From Phocoena phocoena (lineage: Eukaryota; Chordata; Mammalia; Artiodactyla; Phocoenidae), in contig NC_089220.1 of the NCBI RefSeq assembly GCF_963924675.1, positions 89,097,168 to 89,161,167 of the forward strand: a stretch of 64,000 nucleotides of DNA, read 5' to 3'. Both the position numbers and the translations under genes were made by a program. Shown piece after piece: positions 58,763-64,000 of this stretch (its first letter is position 1; every line of letters begins with the position of its first letter). The notes beneath the pieces were generated by a model, which had not been told where the DNA came from, did not search any database, and saw only the letters and a list, made by a program, of their open reading frames with translations.

Positions 58763-60273
58763 AGAGCCTTGAATGTTGGACAAGGTCAATTGATGCAAAA
58801 GAGGGAATGAGAGGAATGACTGAGAACATGTTATGGGGAGAGGGGGGATTGTGTGTTACCAACATGCTACACATCTCTCCACCAAGTGTAATGCAGCAAG
58901 CAAGGGCAGGAGAAGATGAGCTGTCAGTCTCTTGGTGCACATCATTTGTCATGGGTCCTCTTCTGTCTGCAGAGGCAGGGACACCCCTGTTAGAATGCAG
59001 AGCTTGTCACTGGACCAATCATATCTATGCACACTGAGTGCACTTTTGTTCTTGCCAGTTAACGTAGCTAAGAATGGTTGTACTTCAGGACTGCGATTTC
59101 GCCAATGCTTTTGGCAGTTGAAATTAAAATCAAATTCCTGAATATATATTTAAAGAAAATAGATGATTTGCCTCATTCTCCAAAGGGGTAGGGGATAGAT
59201 TTAGAGCAGTCTTTTGGCAGTCATTGTTTACATTTAAAAATACCTAAAATTGATAGTATAACCCGGGCACAGGACCAAGTTTTGACAAATTAGGTAAAGA
59301 ATTAGAGACCACCTTGAAAAACAGGCATGGGATTTCCACACTGAGCTGCATACTTCTAGGAGTAAACATTTTGTGTCACCACTCACGTATCTATTCACAA
59401 AGAGGTAGTTGTTTCTGGAAGATGGCATCAAAAAGCAAAGGCCAGCTTGAATAAAAATCCAAATTTGGTCACCATCCTCCTCTAAATAGAAAGGAAACCA
59501 CATAACTTCAGCTTTGAAAATTGCCTCTCCTTTCTTAGTTTCTTTGGCCAAAGTCTGAGCTACATATTTCTTAACTGTATTTCATGTTTACTTCTTTCTA
59601 CGTCTCCTTTTCATTTGATTCAAGAACATATATCTCTCTATGTATGAAGTCTTACTTGTTTTTTGGTTTTTAGCCAAGGGAATTTAATTAAATTAATCTG
59701 GAAGATGGAAAGCTGAGGCCCATAAGGGCAGTAATAAATACTAAAAATATTGATAATAAGAAGGATGTAAAAATATTCTGATTTGGAGGTAGAGGGATTT
59801 AATTATACTTGGAGGGTCTTATTAATTAATTAATAAATTCTTGGTAGTCATTCCTCTTTTTTTTTCTAATTCCCTTTGCTCAGGTACTGAAAAATATTCT
59901 TTGGCCAGAATGCTGAACCTGAAGCAGACAGACAGATTTTTCCATCTCCTATACTTTCTTTAGTCATTGCTCCTTCAGTAGGAATTGGTGTTAGCAGGCA
60001 GTGTTCATGAGTAGCAGATTTCCTGGGACAGTTCCAGTTTCAAAGAGGTTCTGTTGTCTTCCATAAACATATAACTGCAATTTACAGCATGTAATCTGAT
60101 TCAGGGATTGGAAAAATAAGGTCCCTCTTCATGGTGAGTATTAGTCAATTGTTTAATCAACATGTATATTTGTATATATGTATGTTATATGTTGGTGTTT
60201 AAAAAAACTATATATTGTATGCATGTATATATACATATATATGTGTATATATATACACAGGTATACATACATA
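58763..60273. other. Unrecognised stretch ending in AT/GT-rich repeats
   Basis: No gene is supported. 60160-60270 is a degenerate (TATG)n/(TA)n patch (TATATACATATATATGTGTA). Confidence 0.5.
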
Positions 60274-60924
60274 CAGCTGATTCTCATTCTCATTAGTTTT
60301 GTTCTGTGAAGCTGTTGCAAACACTGAATTAGCAAACACTGAATTAGCAAACACTGAATCATTGCTCCTAGGGGAAATACACAGGTTTCTGAAAGCCTCC
60401 AATCACAACACTCTTGTCAACTGATCAATACATAGCCTTGTTTCATGCATATTTCTGTTTAAAGATGCCTTTTTAATATATATTGCTGAATCATTAACAT
60501 TGAACTCAAGACCCACAGCACTGTAATTCATGCTTGAATGAAGCTTATCTAACACATATTTTCTTTGTAAGTCACATCACAGCCTTCTTGCACTTAGAAC
60601 ACTAGACAGCTCTTGAGCACTACCCTTGGGGGTTATTTTAAACTGTGAAATCAACAAAAAGCACAAAAATTCAAAAAAGGTAGCACTTAATGGACCATGA
60701 AACAGACACTGGTTTACAGTACGGGAGCTGAAACAAGAAGGAAGAGTATCGTCTTCTTTGACTTTAGCTGGGATTGTGCGTCAGGTAATTCAAATTTTTC
60801 TTCACTCTGGGCATGTCTGCAAATAACCATGAAACTGCTCAAGTGTTGACTTTATGGTTAAAAATAAATTTTAGCAATTAGCCAAAATTTACAATACAGA
60901 ATCCACAAATATGAGGATTATTTG
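60274..60924. mobile_element. TA-flanked, Tigger/pogo-like non-autonomous DNA element
   Basis: The left end TACAGCTGATTCTCAT and the reverse complement of the right end TACAAATAATCCTCAT align as degenerate inverted repeats, each bordered by TA, the target of Tc1/mariner/pogo elements. The inner continuations (CACTGAATTAGC, GCAATTAGCC) are also partly complementary. The length of about 651 bp, without any transposase frame, fits a non-autonomous element. The family name is uncertain. Confidence 0.6.
60317..60361. repeat. Three tandem copies of GCAAACACTGAATTA
   Basis: GCAAACACTGAATTA occurs at 60317 and 60332, and GCAAACACTGAATCA at 60347: a 15-bp unit repeated three times inside the left end of the DNA element. 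Likely a local expansion. Confidence 0.85.
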
Positions 60925-62399
60925 TATACGTGTGTGTGTGTGTGGTGTGCGAATGTGTATGTATATGTATGCTTGTCTCATCTAAATTAATTGCAGAGGA
61001 GCAATTTGCAAAAATACTTTTAACAAATTTACAAATCTAAAAGCCTAAATTGGCAATACTAGTAATTTCCTGGGCCATCCTAAGATAAGGGGAGATTCAG
61101 CCTGACCATTCACCTTCTATGTCTCTATTTACCACTGCTGAGTAAAGACACATCCTCAGAAACATGGCACTGAGACCTTTAGTTCTTAACAAGATGGAGT
61201 TGTAATCCTTCCACATGATTTCTTTGCCCACTCATTAACATGTGTTCTAGCCTTGATATTCCCACAAAAAGAGAGATTTGGTATTCTCCACATACCCCAC
61301 CTGTCTCTCTTCTGTGTTTTCTTCACATTTAATACAATTGTCTCCACCATATTACAAGCTGGAGAAGCACCACTGTTATATACACAGCATCGCTTATTAC
61401 TTGTGAACTTTCATTTTAAAAAAGGAAAGTACATTGAAGCTAAAGGCCAGTCAAGTATGACTACCACCAACAGATGGTGTTAATGTTTACTTATATAGCA
61501 CTTTGTTCTAACCAAGAAGTTGAATCTGAGGAGAGATTTTCAGAACCTAATATGTATGCCAGTAGAGCAGCTTCTATATTTGTGTGTGTCCATCTCCTCC
61601 ACTTGGCGGTTATTTTGTGGGCAACAGTGGCACTTCACTAATTTTTGTAGCCTTCATGTGTATCACTGTATCTGATACTGTATAGATAGCTCTCAATAAG
61701 ATATAATTTGTATTAACTAGAGTAAGTATTATCATTGATTGCAAGAAACTTACATTTCAGTAATGTGAAGAAAAAAGAGAATATATTGAAATATTAAGTG
61801 TTATAATGGAGAGGAAGAATTATTGGTGAGTTTTATTTTCTTCTTTATGTTTGTATATCGTCTAATTTTCTTACAATAAACATGGTATTATGTTTCAATA
61901 AGATGGTAAAAAATTTTCTGAATTGAAAAACAGAAAGCAGAAATATTTATTTTTGCAAAATTCACAGTAATGTCCTCTCTTTCATCAGATATGAGCATGT
62001 AGAGCAAGAGCATTATAGACAGAAGATGCAGCGTTTGCAAAATCTTTGCTTGTGTAAGGAATTGGAAGGAAGAAAATGTGGCAAGAATATGAGGACGAGA
62101 AGGGGAGAGACAATCTAGTGCCTACCATATCACATTGTGTCTACCACTCTGCTGGCTGCTAAGTGGACTGGATATTAGAGTAAGGATTGGCGAGAGAGAA
62201 GAGAGGGTCAAGAGTGTCTCTTTAGCTTCGGCTTGTAAAATTGGATGAATGGGGGTGCTGCACTAGGCGCTCCTGAAATGTTTGTTTAGGAATGTCTTAC
62301 ATTCAGTCCTGATATGTTGAGCTTAATCTGTCTTCAAATAGAAATGTAAAATAAGCAACTGCATGTTAATAATAATGATAATAATAAAATAATAAAAAT
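60925..62399. other. Mostly unrecognised
   Basis: A short (GT)n lies at 60930-60945. 61820-61905 and 61990-62080 have faint resemblance to old L1 3' ends and to an unnamed ancient repeat (GAGCATTATAGACAGAAGAT). No gene. Confidence 0.4.
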
Positions 62400-62532
62400 A
62401 AATGACAAGTAACACTTATGTAGCCCTTAATTTTTGCTGGTCATTATTGTAAGAGCTACGTATTCATTTAATTCTTCCAACAAACCCAGGAGATTTGTTT
62501 ATTATTAGCTTCTTTTTACAGATGAGGCACAA
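62400..62532 (-). mobile_element. MIR SINE relic, minus strand
   Basis: AACACTTATGTAGCCCTTAA, GTATTCATTTAATTCTTCCAAC, TTATTATTAGCTTCTTTTTACAGATGAGGC: reversed MIR core, truncated at the (GT)n. Confidence 0.72.
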
Positions 62533-62537
62533 AGAAG

Positions 62538-62560
62538 TGTGTGTGTGTGTGTGTGTGTGC
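62538..62560. repeat. (GT)n microsatellite
   Basis: About eleven GT units directly after the MIR relic. Confidence 0.9.
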
Positions 62561-64000
62561 ATTTACATGGCGTTCAGTGGCAAGATGGTGGGGAACTGAG
62601 CGAGCAGAGGATCAGAGTATTGAGCAGGATTGCGAAACAGCTTTGATGGCTCTCTTGAGGCTAGTGAGCTCAAATTTATAATACCAATAGGCGATTTATA
62701 ATAATACCAATAATACCACTTGGCTACTGGAGTGAAGACAGAGAAAAAGCAGAGAGTAGGCAGCATAAGGCTTGAGGTTTTGCTCACGAGGTGTGATGAA
62801 AAGACAGAAGAGCAAAGGAGTTTAAGAATGTCACTGAAATACAGTATGATAAGAAAGTGGAAAAAAGATGGAGCTGATGATTGGCAGAAATTGAGGAGTC
62901 AGTGGATTTCCTTTTAGCCAATCTGGAGCCCCCACAGAATCCTTAAAGATCAGGAAATGTGATCTTTTTATGTGATGTAAGCTTATGATCTGCCTTAGCT
63001 TAATCTCATAAAAATACTATCAACTTGCTTGAACTCCAGAAAATCTTGCTTGTTCTCAACCGCTAAATCCTGACCCAGTTGGTTCTCTTTAGGTGCCAAG
63101 GATCTCAATGATGTCTAATCCCCAGAGGTTTGTGCTTTGTAAGCCCAATAGATCTTAACCCAATAAATCTATTCACAATTAAGATATGTTCTCATATTTA
63201 TTAGCCTTTCACTTTAATTGAAGGTTTATTCCTCTCTGTGTATTTTTAGAAAAGTGGAAGTCAAAACTATAAATCTAAACATTGAATAACGAGCCTTTTC
63301 TTCAGGCTCATATGTTGGCAAAATTATTGCTGAGGTAGCTTAAATAATTAATGATTACTATTAACAAATAGCTCTGGGCAACACAATCTTAGAGAACACC
63401 TCTGTATTTTCAGGATCAATGGCCCATCACTAGTGAGATATCTAGAAAAATGTTTGGGTTTAGGTGGGGAAAGAGATAAACTGGAACCCTCAAGCTGAAT
63501 GGCACTGAAAAGAAAAAAAATGTATCACAATTTTATGATGGTCCTATTCTTTGGATTTTCCTAGGCTCACCAAATCAATGTGAGGAAGAACGTCCCTAGC
63601 TTGCACTACTGTGTAATCAAAATTATTTGCTTGCACATTTTTGAAACCGTAAATGATTCTGACCTTTGCTAAAGTATGATGAGTAGAAAGGAAAACTGTC
63701 CCTTTAAAACTTGCCTCTTGATGTGAATAAATTAGAGACTTCTCACAGCTCCATGCCAGACTCCATTTGTTGTAATGTTGAATTGAAGTTTCCAGGTGAA
63801 ATGAACAGCTGCCAAGCTAGCCTTTCAAGAGCTGCCTTTGGGAACATGATACTTTATTATCCATGTTGTGCCATTCTATGCTGAGTAGTAGTTAAAATTA
63901 TGAGAGGTCTGACTAAGTGATCTGCTTCAAGGTTATTTTCTCCTTCGCCAGTAGAGTAACTTCAGGCTGTTCCATCCATTTGTTCTTCCTCAGGGCACAA
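62561..64000. other. Unrecognised, apparently unique sequence to window end
   Basis: No gene, RNA or repeat recognised over 1.4 kb. Frames are short and without features. Confidence 0.45.

Overview
This window looks like nuclear DNA from a cetacean (whale or dolphin). It contains nine copies of a tRNA-derived SINE whose 5' end reads GGGCTTCCCTGGTGGCGCAG, the CHR family known from whales, hippos and ruminants. The copies are in the forms I associate with cetaceans. There are also 7.7-kb L1 LINEs of cetartiodactyl type, a mariner element starting TTGGGTTGGCCAAA, and old MIR, L2 and MaLR relics. I see no intact host protein-coding gene, no operon-like organisation, no CRISPR array and no functional RNA gene. 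The region is repeat-rich intergenic or intronic DNA, and family names are from memory without a repeat-library search.

Layout. 1-6737: a young L1, cut at its 5' end by the window edge, with ORF1 and ORF2 broken by several lesions. 6780-7860: antisense L1 scrap, then an antisense endogenous-retrovirus protease/RT relic. 8150-11320: an old L1 carrying two CHR SINEs, each with clear target-site duplications (TSDs). 11617-13210: a retroposed copy of FOXK2 exon 1 plus apparently retained intron 1, with a 14-bp TSD at a TT/AAAA site. 13211-13985: L1 3' fragment. 13986-29466: mostly unrecognised sequence with MIR/L2 scraps, three SINEs, a twin-primed (5'-inverted) L1 at 20257-21674 and L1 3' ends near 19.0-19.4 and 22.1-22.6 kb.

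29467-29803 is a MaLR (MST-type) LTR. About 29850-44915 is one old full-length L1 acting as a host for later insertions: a young, almost intact 7.7-kb L1 (33767-41500, 18-bp TSD), an antisense L1 3' fragment, a CHR SINE, and an internally deleted mariner ending in a long (TA)n tract. 45060-64000 holds MIR and L2 relics, an LTR-like block (45595-46490), three SINEs, an old L1 3' end, a TA-flanked Tigger-like DNA element (60274-60924), and unique-looking DNA.

The most notable items are the FOXK2 retrocopy, which seems to come from an unspliced, intronically terminated transcript and has transplanted a CpG-rich promoter-proximal segment into AT-rich DNA, and the young L1. The L1 has only one frameshift in ORF1 and one nonsense codon in ORF2, and its 5'UTR has expanded by three separate tandem duplications relative to the other young L1 in the window. 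I did not find an undescribed multi-gene system. What acts here is retrotransposition: L1-encoded machinery explains the SINEs, the FOXK2 copy and the L1 copies themselves.
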